Shown here one piece after another: positions 1 through 8,231 of a stretch of 64,000 nt of DNA (positions are counted from its first letter, which is position 1; each line of letters starts with the position of its first letter). Where the stretch lies: assembly GCF_019431355.1 (NCBI RefSeq), contig NZ_CP080269.1, forward strand, positions 4,198,501-4,262,500. The letters run 5' to 3'. The notes below the pieces were generated by a model. It was given only the letters and a program-made list of their open reading frames with translations, did no database searches and was not told the DNA's origin. A program made the translations under genes and the position numbers. The stretch is from Paenibacillus sp. R14(2021) (GTDB taxonomy: Bacteria > Bacillota > Bacilli > Paenibacillales > Paenibacillaceae).

Positions 1-123
1 ATCGCCGAGGAGCGACACCGGTATATGGAAGCGTATGTGGAGCGGTTTTTGCAGGAATGGGACGGGCTTGACGCGCAGCAGCTATCTACCGATTCGGACA
101 ATTCGGCTGATTTGATTATATAG
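1..123 (+). CDS. C-terminal fragment of an unidentified protein (possibly HD-domain hydrolase)
   Basis: Only the last 40 codons of a reading frame that enters from the left edge are present, ending at a TAG codon. The peptide begins IAEERHRYMEAYVERFLQEW and ends in an acidic/polar tail. The helical segment with E-R-H-x-(Y/F)-M-E and an aromatic-rich Arg/Glu helix is reminiscent of the C-terminus of small HD-superfamily phosphohydrolases (YedJ/YpgQ type), but no catalytic motif lies inside the window, so this is a weak inference. About 100 bases without an obvious gene, promoter or terminator follow. Confidence 0.4.
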   Translation: MAEERHRYMEAYVERFLQEWDGLDAQQLSTDSDNSADLII

Positions 124-222
124 TGGATGCCGATGGGAAAAGCTAGAGGGAGCATCTTGCCCCGTGAACAAAGCGGAATTACAATGAGAAGAACATTGCC
201 CGAATAAGCCATTTAACAAGGG

Positions 223-1971
223 ATGATTACGACGAAACCAACCCTGACGGATGTCCAACATTATTTAAATTCGCTGCCCTTTCTCTCAGAGCTTCCGGAG
301 GAGGAGGTACGCTTTGTCTATAAGCACATTGAATTTGTCGCTTTTAAAGACAGAACGCCAATCGTCAAAAAAGGTGAAAAAGGCGATGCCTGCTACTTTG
401 TATATGACGGTGAAGTCGAGGTTGTCGGGCGGGATTTAATCGGTCTTGATACCGTACTTGCCACGCTTGGCATCGGTCGGATATTCGGCGAAGTGACACT
501 TTATCGAGAGAATGTGCGGAAAACGTCGGTCCGAGCAAAAAGCGATGTTTTCTTGTTAAAGATGTCTCACCAATCCCTGGAGCAGATCGGTTACGGGGCG
601 CCAAACTTCTTCAAGCAGCTCGAAAACTTCTCGCTTCAGCGGCAAAAGACAACGTTCATGCGGCTTGCATCTATCTTTGCACGTCTGCCGGAAGCCATCA
701 TTGACCGCTTGGGACAACAATCTTCCTATCGACAGGTTACGACTGGCCAAGTCGTGGTTCGCGAAGGAGAGTTCGGCCATCAATTTTACATGGTGATTTC
801 AGGCGAGCTGGATGTGAAAGCAGGTACAGCCGTGATGGAGACATTGCGGACTGGGGATTTTTTTGGCGAATACGGTTTGATTCGCAACCAATCTGAGCCT
901 TTTTCGGTCGTCAGCCGCGGCGATTGCGAGCTGCTTATTTTGCCGCGTGATAGCTTTCAGCACGTACTCGAAGATCATGAAAGCTTACGGACGCAGTTTG
1001 AGGAAGTCATTCGAATCCGCAATAAAGAGGCGTTTATCGAATCGTTCAATCAGGCGGCCGTACATGCGCCGTTAATTGAAAGCGGGAAGAAGCGAGAGCA
1101 TTGGACGATTATGGGCGCTGGCCTTTTTTGCTTCATCGTGCTCTCGATCTCATGTATTAGGTTGGAAAACGATTGGCTGTTGATACTTGCCATCGCGATC
1201 GGCAGTTTTATCGGGCCGCTTGCCTTCGTCAATTATTTGCACACGCGCAGCATCCTAGGCAATCAGCCTTACCTTCTGGTGTTGTTGTTCTTCTTGACCG
1301 CGCTCATCGGCATACCGCTTGCATACAAGCTTGAAGGGCTTGATCTATTTGCGAACGCGAACCCCTATCTGATCAGCATGTCCACGGCATGCATCGAAGA
1401 AACAAGCAAGATCCTGCTCGTTATCATACTCATCCGTCGCAAGCGTTCACGTTTCTTAATGGATAGCGTTGTTTATGGAGCAGCAGCGGGTATGGGATTT
1501 GCTGCGATTGAGAGCATTATTTATGGACTGAATACGTTACATAACCCGCAGCAGGCGTTAACGGTCATTCTCTATCGGGCGCTGTTATCTCCGTTCGGGC
1601 ACGGAACGTGGACAGCGATTGCCGCGACCGGCATATGGTACTTGCTGCTGCATCAAAAATGGCTTCGGTTCGGGCTTCTAATCGCGGTTACGCTGGGCAT
1701 GCATGTATTGTGGAATTTACAAATCAGTTCGAATGAGGTCCATTTGCTGCAAATGCTGACGGTGGGCAGTTTAGGTCTGCTGCTGCTTCGCATGTTTGTT
1801 CGACGGGGGATCTCCGATGAGCGTCGTTCCATCATTTCCTTGAACCCCGAGCTGCTTGCCATGGAAGGCAATTTGAAATACATGAAATGCGGTAATTGTT
1901 TAAGTGAGCTGCCGTACGGTGCTCATTATTGCCCCCGCTGCGCACAGGCGATGCGGGCCGCTGAAGAATAA
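223..1971 (+). CDS. Two cNMP-binding domains fused to a PrsW-type membrane protease and a zinc ribbon
   Basis: 582 residues in four modules. Residues about 15-135 and 150-265 are two cyclic-nucleotide-binding (CRP/PKA-type) beta-barrels: the first has a phosphate-binding-cassette-like F-G-E (88-90) and N-V-R-K-T-S, the second F-G-E (214-216) but no arginine at the expected place (Q-S-E-P-F). Residues about 294-528 form roughly eight membrane helices with the PrsW signature: E392-E393-x-x-K396, F-A-A-I-E430, H460 and H494. The C-terminus holds two CxxC pairs (C556/C559, C570/C573), a zinc ribbon. PrsW proteins are intramembrane metalloproteases; the B. subtilis member cleaves the anti-sigma factor RsiW. 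Inference: a nucleotide-gated membrane protease; the substrate is unknown and no anti-sigma gene is adjacent. The ATG has only a poorly spaced AAGGG in front of it. Confidence 0.8.
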   Translation: MITTKPTLTDVQHYLNSLPFLSELPEEEVRFVYKHIEFVAFKDRTPIVKKGEKGDACYFVYDGEVEVVGRDLIGLDTVLATLGIGRIFGEVTLYRENVRKTSVRAKSDVFLLKMSHQSLEQIGYGAPNFFKQLENFSLQRQKTTFMRLASIFARLPEAIIDRLGQQSSYRQVTTGQVVVREGEFGHQFYMVISGELDVKAGTAVMETLRTGDFFGEYGLIRNQSEPFSVVSRGDCELLILPRDSFQHVLEDHESLRTQFEEVIRIRNKEAFIESFNQAAVHAPLIESGKKREHWTIMGAGLFCFIVLSISCIRLENDWLLILAIAIGSFIGPLAFVNYLHTRSILGNQPYLLVLLFFLTALIGIPLAYKLEGLDLFANANPYLISMSTACIEETSKILLVIILIRRKRSRFLMDSVVYGAAAGMGFAAIESIIYGLNTLHNPQQALTVILYRALLSPFGHGTWTAIAATGIWYLLLHQKWLRFGLLIAVTLGMHVLWNLQISSNEVHLLQMLTVGSLGLLLLRMFVRRGISDERRSIISLNPELLAMEGNLKYMKCGNCLSELPYGAHYCPRCAQAMRAAEE

Positions 1972-2011
1972 CAAAACGAGCATAAGCCCGCTGGCATATG
2001 CTCGTTTTGTT
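1970..2011. terminator. Bidirectional terminator between convergent genes
   Basis: A perfect 15-bp inverted repeat, AACAAAACGAGCATA and its complement, with a 12-base loop. The stem starts at the stop codon of the PrsW fusion gene and ends about 50 bases before the end of the opposing Wzz-like gene. The A-rich and T-rich outer ends let it work in both directions. Confidence 0.8.
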
Positions 2012-2061
2012 ATTTGTCGTATTTGCTTTCATAGAGATCCGGGAGGACGAACCGATGCTGA

Positions 2062-2700
2062 CTAGGCAGCCGTTCTTCTCCTTCTTCTGGATGAATCAAT
2101 GCCAAGCATCACTGGAAGCAGGGCAATCAAGAAACCAAGGACAAGACCGGCTAAGCCTGCTGCTCCGATATAAAGCTTGTTGGAGGATGTTGGAGCTTTG
2201 GGTGGCTGCGCTGCCTCGATTTCAATAACGCTGTCATCAATCGTGATTTTTTTGGAGAACTGTTTGAAGGCATCTAAAACGGCGTTCGCGATAATTGCCG
2301 CTTTCTCTGGATCCTTGTCGGTCACGTTGATGGCAATGATGTGGCTCTCGTTTCCGTTTTCAATCCGCACTTGTGAAGCCAGCTTCTCCGCTGTCAATGC
2401 TTTGCCCCACTCGTACTGAGCGGCAAGTGCCTCTTGTACGGATGCGGTGACCGCCGTTGAAGGAATAAGGACTTTATAATCTTTAATCAAACTCAGCGCC
2501 GCGAGCAGCTCTTGGTAGAGATTGGTGGATGTGCTCGTCGTTTGCCGCAGGATATACGCGGAAGCGCTGGCTTTATATTCGACTGGCTTACTATTCGACC
2601 AGTATATAACCGGCCCTACGCAAACTGCGACGGCTAGAATAATGATCCAAATCCGTTTCAACAGATAAACAAGCAGTGTGCTCATTCTCAATGTTCTCAT
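2062..2700 (-). CDS. Wzz/YveK-like chain-length determinant (tyrosine-kinase modulator type)
   Basis: 212 residues with the layout of polysaccharide co-polymerases: an N-terminal membrane helix (about 10-31), an extracytoplasmic domain of about 140 residues, a proline-rich stretch (A-A-Q-P-P-K-A-P), a second helix (about 175-198) and a short basic tail R-R-R-R-R. These proteins set polymer length and often activate a BY-kinase; no kinase gene is visible in the window. It is the last gene of the minus EPS arm, 25 bases after ugd. Its periplasmic part is clearly paralogous to residues 50-200 of the Wzz-Wzy fusion on the other arm (shared L-x-L-L-A, W-x-K-x-L-T and D-P-E-x-A-A-x-x-A-N). The start is uncertain: ATG at 2700 has AAAGG directly attached, and TTG at 2691 would be better spaced. 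Confidence 0.8.
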   Translation of the reverse strand: MRTLRMSTLLVYLLKRIWIIILAVAVCVGPVIYWSNSKPVEYKASASAYILRQTTSTSTNLYQELLAALSLIKDYKVLIPSTAVTASVQEALAAQYEWGKALTAEKLASQVRIENGNESHIIAINVTDKDPEKAAIIANAVLDAFKQFSKKITIDDSVIEIEAAQPPKAPTSSNKLYIGAAGLAGLVLGFLIALLPVMLGIDSSRRRRRTAA

Positions 2701-2725
2701 CCTTTATTATCGTGCGCAGGCATTG

Positions 2726-4045
2726 CTAAACGCCGACACCGAAGTAGTTAAAACCATACTGCAGCATACGTTGTTTGTCGTAAATATTCCTGAGGTCGAA
2801 GAAGTTAGGGGATTTCAATTCCCGTTTCAGGCGGTCGAGGTCAAGGTTGCGGAATTGGTGCCATTCCGTCACAATAACGACGGCATCGCTGCCTTGAATC
2901 GCTTCGTATTCATCCGAGCAGAAGCGGATGTCTTCCACTTCCTTGAGTGCATGCCTTGCTTCTTCCATCCCGACGGGATCGTATACGCGGAACGAGGCTC
3001 CTTTGCTTGCAAGCTCATTGATGATCGTCAGCGACGGTGCATCCCGCATGTCATCAGTTTTCGGCTTAAACGTAAGTCCTAGCACAGCAATTTGCTTGCC
3101 GGCTACTTGGCCAAGCGCATTCTCGATTTTGCTGACCATTCGGAGCTTCTGACTGTCATTCACTCTAATCGTCGCCTCTACCAGATGTAATGGCGAACCA
3201 TGCTCGCGTCCGATATGTGCCAGCGCCTGTGTATCTTTAGGGAAGCAGCTGCCGCCGTAACCCGGACCGGAGTGAAGGAATTTGGATCCAATCCTGCCAT
3301 CCTTACCAATCGCTGTCGCAACATGCTGCACGCTTGCTCCAACGCTCTCGCACAGATTGGCGACTTCGTTTATGAACGAAATTTTCAAGGCAAGGAAAGC
3401 GTTGTTGGCATATTTAATCATTTCCGCCGTTTCGATATTCGTATTAATAAACGGCGTTTCATTCAAATACAGCACACGGTATACATTCTTCATGATTTCT
3501 TTGGCTTTCTCTGTTTCGGCTCCGATTACGACCTTATCAGGATGCGTAAAGTCATAAATTGCTGTGCCTTCGCGTAAAAATTCCGGGTTCGATACGACAT
3601 CGAATTCGAAGTCTTTGCCAAGCTCGGAGAGTTTCTCCGCTATAGCCTGTTTGACCTTCCGGCCAGTACCGACCGGTACGGTGCTTTTGTTGACGATAAT
3701 CTTGAAGCCGTTCATATGCGTTGCGATTTGTTCTGCTACCTTCATGACGAAAGTCAAATCCGCGCTTCCGTCTGGCTGAGGAGGAGTTCCGACCGCAATG
3801 AAGATAACATCCGCTTCTTGAATCGTCGTCTCCATGTCCGTCGTAAACTGCAGCCGGCGATACTGCACGTTGCGTACGACCATTTCCGTTAGCCCCGGCT
3901 CATAAATCGGAATAATGCCGTTTTTTAGGTTGTTGATTTTTTCCTCGTTGATATCGACACAAATGGTTTCCATACCGAAATCAGCTAAGCACGTTCCGGT
4001 TACTAGCCCCACGTAGCCCGTGCCTACAACTGCGATTTTATACAT
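2726..4045 (-). CDS. ugd: UDP-glucose 6-dehydrogenase
   Basis: 439 residues. Oxidises UDP-glucose with two NAD+ to UDP-glucuronate, a precursor for acidic EPS. It begins MYKIAVVGTGYVGLVTG, the Rossmann glycine motif, and carries the catalytic G-G-S-C-F-P-K-D-T loop and the ordered N-terminal, central and C-terminal UDPGDH domains (the last ends near N-Y-F-G-V). A longer frame starting with GTG at 4057 is possible, but AGGTGGGG lies six bases before ATG 4045, so that start was chosen. Together with galU on the other arm it supplies UDP-GlcA from glucose-1-phosphate. The gene before it (Alg13-like) ends 21 bases away, so the two are probably cotranscribed. Confidence 0.95.
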   Translation of the reverse strand: MYKIAVVGTGYVGLVTGTCLADFGMETICVDINEEKINNLKNGIIPIYEPGLTEMVVRNVQYRRLQFTTDMETTIQEADVIFIAVGTPPQPDGSADLTFVMKVAEQIATHMNGFKIIVNKSTVPVGTGRKVKQAIAEKLSELGKDFEFDVVSNPEFLREGTAIYDFTHPDKVVIGAETEKAKEIMKNVYRVLYLNETPFINTNIETAEMIKYANNAFLALKISFINEVANLCESVGASVQHVATAIGKDGRIGSKFLHSGPGYGGSCFPKDTQALAHIGREHGSPLHLVEATIRVNDSQKLRMVSKIENALGQVAGKQIAVLGLTFKPKTDDMRDAPSLTIINELASKGASFRVYDPVGMEEARHALKEVEDIRFCSDEYEAIQGSDAVVIVTEWHQFRNLDLDRLKRELKSPNFFDLRNIYDKQRMLQYGFNYFGVGV

Positions 4046-4066
4046 AAAGCACCCCACCTACATTCT

Positions 4067-4552
4067 TTATGCCATGACTTGCTTGGCCAGGTCATCGATC
4101 AATCCGATAATTCGTTTGTTGCCGCTGACGAAAGGCTTAACTTGAAAGGCATCTACTTGCTTAAGCGCGGCTTCCAGCTGATCAACCTCGTCAATGCCGA
4201 TAATCAGGTCCATTTCTGAGAAATAACCGATGATTTCTTTTTGGTGATCGTCAACGTGTTCTCCGTGCTTCTTCAGACGCGGTACGGCAATTAATTTCTT
4301 GCTTCTCTTCAATCCCCCGATGATCGTTCCCGTGCCCCCGTGCGTAATCAGCAGATTACATTTCTCCAGCAGTGCATCGAATTCTTGAAAATCGGTAAAA
4401 TCCTTATACTTGAAATGTTTAGGCTTATAGTCGTTGTAGCCAATTTGGGCGAACACTTCCTCTTGAATAATCCCCTGCTCGATTAAGTGGTCTACTTCTT
4501 TCAGGAGACGTTCAAACGGGAAGTCTTGCGTCCCGAGCGATAGCAGGATCAA
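4067..4552 (-). CDS. Alg13/PssE-like glycosyltransferase subunit (UDP-sugar-binding half)
   Basis: 161 residues matching the C-terminal half of GT28 enzymes: it starts with I-L-L-S-L-G-T-Q-D-F-P-F-E-R and has the T-H-G-G-T-G-T-I nucleotide-sugar loop around residues 94-101, then a P-R-x-x-x-H-G-E-H-V-D-D-H-Q segment. In Alg13/Alg14 and PssE/PssD systems this soluble half binds the donor sugar and works only with a membrane-docked partner. That partner is the preceding gene, with which it shares an ATGA stop/start overlap, a sign of translational coupling. Expected role: adding an early sugar to the lipid-linked EPS repeat. Exact donor and acceptor cannot be read. Confidence 0.88.
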   Translation of the reverse strand: MILLSLGTQDFPFERLLKEVDHLIEQGIIQEEVFAQIGYNDYKPKHFKYKDFTDFQEFDALLEKCNLLITHGGTGTIIGGLKRSKKLIAVPRLKKHGEHVDDHQKEIIGYFSEMDLIIGIDEVDQLEAALKQVDAFQVKPFVSGNKRIIGLIDDLAKQVMA

Positions 4553-5007
4553 TAGATACTCCCCCCATAGACGGCATTAGGATAGAAGCGCATCATGGAT
4601 TCCCATTGTACGATAAACATATCGGCGAATTTATAGACGAGACGTCCTGTCAGTGTAGGTGAATTCATCTTTGCAAAGCTCTCGATGTACACGACCTTTT
4701 TACGCATGAGCTTCGCTAGCAAACAAGTCGGGAAGGAGCTGAGCGCGCCTGTGCAAATGACGAGATCAGGTTTCTCCTTGTGCAAAAAATGCCATGTTTT
4801 AAAGAAGTTCATAAAGAACAATACAGGAAAGTTCCACTTCTTCCGATTAATGAGGCGAAGCAGGTATACGGGCTCGTGCTTAGCGAGTTCTCTTGTCATC
4901 AGCGTATCTTCGGTAATAAAAAAGTACTTATGCTGTTTATAAAATTTTTCCAGCTGTCTCATCTGCGTCAGATGTCCGCCAACAGAGCATGCTAATGCGA
5001 TTTTCAT
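4549..5007 (-). CDS. Alg14/PssD-like glycosyltransferase subunit (membrane-anchoring, acceptor half)
   Basis: 152 residues. The N-terminus M-K-I-A-L-A-C-S-V-G-G-H-L-T-Q-M has the glycine-rich S-x-G-G-H acceptor-side motif of the Alg14/EpsE-type half of split GT28 enzymes; a hydrophobic segment around residues 60-90 (P-V-L-F-F-M-N-F-F-K) could dock it on the membrane. It overlaps the stop of the amidotransferase gene upstream (ATGA) and the start of the Alg13-like gene downstream (ATGA), so these three genes are tightly coupled. A GGGGG run eight bases before the ATG serves as ribosome binding site. Confidence 0.88.
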   Translation of the reverse strand: MKIALACSVGGHLTQMRQLEKFYKQHKYFFITEDTLMTRELAKHEPVYLLRLINRKKWNFPVLFFMNFFKTWHFLHKEKPDLVICTGALSSFPTCLLAKLMRKKVVYIESFAKMNSPTLTGRLVYKFADMFIVQWESMMRFYPNAVYGGSIY

Positions 5008-6890
5008 GTGTGTAACCCCCTATCGATCGAAGAACGGAACCAAATTTCGAGATTAAGCAGCATCCAAATCTCTTTTTCGTGGTTGGTCACGCCATCCATA
5101 TGGGCTTTAACCAATTCTTTTATTTTGTCCTTGTTGAATATACCGCGGTTGAAAAACGTTGACGATAGGAGATGGTCGGTAACGAAGTCCTTCATCTCGT
5201 TTCTGAACCAATCGGCGATCGGCATATAGAAGCCTATTTTCTTGCGGTTAATGATTTGGGCAGGCAAATATTTGCTCGCGAGCTGCTTCACGATGTATTT
5301 GCGGTTGAACCCTTTGATCTTATAGCTTTCTTTCAGACGAAACGCGAGTTCGGCAACTCGGTAGTCTAGGAACGGCAGTCGACCTTCAATAGAAGCGGCC
5401 ATCATTGTACGGTCCCCGCGTTCAAGCAGGTTGTCTGTCAGCCAGTACCGCATATCAAAATACTGCATGCGGTCCAAGTTAGTCAATCCATGAATGATAG
5501 GCCCTTCGCCGGCCGGTTGATTCAAGTAGGTCAGTTTGTACTCTTCGGACAGCAAGCTGTTCGTTTGTGCCTCGGAGAAGGAGGCAAACCAGTTCTTATA
5601 GCGCTTCACGTCGTCTGGTATGCTGAGGCTGTTATAAGCAAGCTTCGCTTTACGGAATGAGTACGGAAGCGTATTGACGATCCTGGCTATCAGCGGGTTA
5701 TTAAATGCCATTTTTCCCAGCGCGGAGCTTGTCAGCCGGTCATACGCATATTTCGGATAGCCGCCGAACAACTCGTCGCATCCTTCGCCGGTCAGCACGA
5801 CGCTGACTTTCTTCTTTGCCTGCATAGACATGAGCAGCATGGGAATATCGGCCGTCTCCGAGGACGGTGCATCCCGAAAGTGAACGACCTGATACAGGCT
5901 GTCCCGAAAGTCCTGGGGATTGATGACGAATTCATGATGGTTGGTCTTGTATAAATCAGCAACGGCTTTGGCATAGCCAAGTTCGTTGTACTGCGAGTTT
6001 TCCAACCCAACGGAGAAGGTATTGATCGGCATGCTGCTGTTCTGCGCCATTAGTGCAACGATCAGGCTGGAGTCAAGCCCGCCGCTAAGGTATGCACCGA
6101 CAGGTACGTCGCTAATCATCCGAAGGCGTACGGAATCCTGCATTAATTCATCGAGTCTGCTTAATGCTTCATCGAAGGGAATATTCCACTTTTCAAAATG
6201 GGTAATGTCCCAATACTTGCGCTTCGTGATTTGTTCACCCCTGAGCGTAAGAGACATACCGGGTTCAAGCTTCATGACGCCGTCGTAGACAGTCTCCGGA
6301 TTACTGACATACCGGTTGCTTGTATATTCGGCAAGGGCCGGACGATTGACGGCTTTCCTTGCGCCGGGAAATTGAAAGATGGATTTGATCTCCGAAGCGA
6401 AAATAAAGGCTGTCCCCGGCTCATGCTTGTAGAATAGGGGGCGAATGCCCAGTCGGTCGCGAGCCATAAACAGCTGGTCGCGCACATGGTCGTAAATGGC
6501 GAAGGCGAACATACCGTTAAAGTAATGCAGGCAATCTTCGCCGTGCTTCTCGTAGAGGTTCAGAATAACCTCAGTATCGGTCTGGGTTCGGAAGCTCCAA
6601 CCCTCTTGGATCAATTGCTCTCGAAGAGGCTGGTAGTTATAAATTTCACCGTTAAATACGATGGTAGATTTGCCACTCGTGGATGTCATTGGCTGCTTGC
6701 CGTTTTCTGAGAGGTCAATGATGCTCAGCCGTTTGTGACCAAGTCCGATGATTCCTTCCTCGCCGCTTGTGATAACCTGCGTGCTGTCTGCATCAGGTCC
6801 GCGATGATGGATGGCATCGATCATGGATTCAAGAACATTGGTGTAAGCGTCATGGCGCATAGATGTATAAAAGCCGGCTATTCCACACAT
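5004..6890 (-). CDS. asnB: Glutamine-hydrolysing asparagine synthase family amidotransferase
   Basis: 628 residues starting MCGIAGFY, so Cys2 is the class II glutaminase nucleophile exposed after Met removal. The longer reading frame (to 6920) would bury it; AAAGGAGG six bases before ATG 6890 confirms the shorter start. The N-terminal amidotransferase part includes R-L-S-I-I-D-L and N-G-E-I-Y-N; the synthase part has the ATP-pyrophosphatase loop S-G-G-L-D-S-S near residue 260. It lies inside the EPS operon, between a GT4 gene and the split glycosyltransferase. Family members in surface-polysaccharide loci often amidate sugar carboxylates rather than make asparagine. With ugd three genes downstream, amidation of a uronic acid is a reasonable inference; housekeeping asparagine synthesis is the alternative. 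Confidence 0.9.
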   Translation of the reverse strand: MCGIAGFYTSMRHDAYTNVLESMIDAIHHRGPDADSTQVITSGEEGIIGLGHKRLSIIDLSENGKQPMTSTSGKSTIVFNGEIYNYQPLREQLIQEGWSFRTQTDTEVILNLYEKHGEDCLHYFNGMFAFAIYDHVRDQLFMARDRLGIRPLFYKHEPGTAFIFASEIKSIFQFPGARKAVNRPALAEYTSNRYVSNPETVYDGVMKLEPGMSLTLRGEQITKRKYWDITHFEKWNIPFDEALSRLDELMQDSVRLRMISDVPVGAYLSGGLDSSLIVALMAQNSSMPINTFSVGLENSQYNELGYAKAVADLYKTNHHEFVINPQDFRDSLYQVVHFRDAPSSETADIPMLLMSMQAKKKVSVVLTGEGCDELFGGYPKYAYDRLTSSALGKMAFNNPLIARIVNTLPYSFRKAKLAYNSLSIPDDVKRYKNWFASFSEAQTNSLLSEEYKLTYLNQPAGEGPIIHGLTNLDRMQYFDMRYWLTDNLLERGDRTMMAASIEGRLPFLDYRVAELAFRLKESYKIKGFNRKYIVKQLASKYLPAQIINRKKIGFYMPIADWFRNEMKDFVTDHLLSSTFFNRGIFNKDKIKELVKAHMDGVTNHEKEIWMLLNLEIWFRSSIDRGLHT

Positions 6891-6926
6891 ATAGAGCCTC
6901 CTTTCAGCCTGTTCAGTCAACGCCGC

Positions 6927-8003
6927 TTAGCTGCGAGAAGCAGCAGATAAATGACGGTAAATGGTTAATAACTGGTCTATAACCAGGTTAATGTCGTGAG
7001 GATGAACGATTTCCTTGCTTTTCTTTCCATAGGCGTTGCGTGAATCCTCATCCATGACGAGGGCTTCGATGGCTTGAGCGAGTGCCGCCGGCTGTCCGGG
7101 CTCGAGCAGCATGCCGTTTTGGCCAGAACGCACGATTTCCGGAATTCCGCCCACGTTCGTGCTTATCACGGGAAGGCCGTATGCCATTGCTTCTAGAATC
7201 GATATCGGAAGTCCCTCCGCATACGAAGGCAAAATAAAAACGTCGGCATTGGACAGCTGTTTCTTTTTCTGTTCACCGCTTGTCCAGCCATGGACAGTAA
7301 TAATATCGTTCAGCTTCTTTGCGGAGACAATGGTCTTGAGCCTCTCGATTTCGTTGTTGCCGCACACATGGAGCTGAATGCGCGATTTGCAAGCTTCTGG
7401 GAGCATTTCGATGGCATCAACCAAATCGTAAATACCCTTCCGCGGGCCGATCTCACCCAAGAACAGCAGCTGCACTTTTGCGTGAGCGGTACGGAGGGAA
7501 GCAACCTCTTTCGCCGCAGGGATGGTGACCGGATTCGGCAGCACGGTAATCCGATCATTTTCGCAGAAGTGATGCACGAGTGCTTTCATCTGGTCGGATA
7601 GAACAATAATATGATCGGCACAATTCAGGGTCCGACGAACGATCCATGCGTTAAACGAATTGCTCTGTTGGAAGGTTTCAAATCCGGAAGCATGTATGTG
7701 GAAGACCAGTTTTTTGCGAAGAAGCTTGGATAGAACGGTATAAATGGACTTGCGGTAGAAACTGCCTTTCGCAGCAGAATGCAAGTGAACGATTTCGTAA
7801 GGAGTCGAGATAAATACAAATTTAAACATGGACATAAGGGAATAAGCGATACGCATGAGGGGGCCGACGCTGTCGATGTAAGAGGGAAATCTCGTCGAGA
7901 TAATGTGCTCATCGCTATGCCTCAAACCTTCGAGAAGCGACTTAATTACGGCATCGATTCCGCCCTTTACATGTTCAGAGTTTGCTACCGTTATTATTTT
8001 CAT
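6927..8003 (-). CDS. GT4-family glycosyltransferase
   Basis: 358 residues with GT-B fold. The N-terminus M-K-I-I-T-V-A-N-S-E-H-V-K-G-G-I-D has the glycine-rich acceptor-side turn; the C-terminal half shows L-F-L-G-E-I-G-P-R-K-G and the GT4 donor motif E-G-L-P-I-S-I-L-E-A-M-A-Y-G-L-P-V, whose paired glutamates hold the nucleotide sugar. It should add a sugar to the undecaprenyl-linked repeat unit at the cytoplasmic membrane face. It follows a 228-base gap holding a likely internal promoter, so it may head a second transcript of the minus arm. AGGTG before the ATG is the ribosome binding site. Confidence 0.9.
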   Translation of the reverse strand: MKIITVANSEHVKGGIDAVIKSLLEGLRHSDEHIISTRFPSYIDSVGPLMRIAYSLMSMFKFVFISTPYEIVHLHSAAKGSFYRKSIYTVLSKLLRKKLVFHIHASGFETFQQSNSFNAWIVRRTLNCADHIIVLSDQMKALVHHFCENDRITVLPNPVTIPAAKEVASLRTAHAKVQLLFLGEIGPRKGIYDLVDAIEMLPEACKSRIQLHVCGNNEIERLKTIVSAKKLNDIITVHGWTSGEQKKKQLSNADVFILPSYAEGLPISILEAMAYGLPVISTNVGGIPEIVRSGQNGMLLEPGQPAALAQAIEALVMDEDSRNAYGKKSKEIVHPHDINLVIDQLLTIYRHLSAASRS

Positions 8004-8038
8004 TTTGACACCTCATATGAAGCCGCAGAATTCAAAAG

Positions 8039-8084
8039 TCGACAATATAGTCCGATATACTCGCGATAATCCGGGAATTGTCGA
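8039..8084. repeat. Inverted repeat with TCGACAAT arms in the leader of the GT4 gene
   Basis: TCGACAAT at 8039-8046 and its complement ATTGTCGA at 8077-8084, with partly complementary sequence between them. It lies between the predicted internal promoter and the gene starting at 8003. The 11-base string TCGACAATATA recurs at 11793-11803, upstream of the whole minus arm. The arms contain TGTCGAC and TGTCGAT, close to the Spo0A box core TGTCGAA. Confidence 0.4.
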
Positions 8085-8119
8085 TTTCTTCTAGTTCTTG
8101 CGTCTCATTCCTGTTTTTG

Positions 8120-8151
8120 ATTATAGCATAGTTACTCTCAGAAACTTGCAA
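8120..8151 (-). promoter_or_regulatory. Probable internal promoter of the minus EPS arm
   Basis: On the minus strand TGCTATAAT (extended -10) occupies 8128-8120 and TTGCAA lies 20 bases upstream at 8151-8146. The spacing to the -35-like element is long, so recognition would lean on the extended -10. It sits in the only sizeable gap of the minus arm and would drive the genes from 8003 downward. Confidence 0.5.
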
Positions 8152-8231
8152 AAGTTTTTCAAATAAATCCAACTTTTTCCCAATTTAGATCAGTGAAAAG
8201 GCTAGAAGCACATAGCAGACATTGGCCGTAT

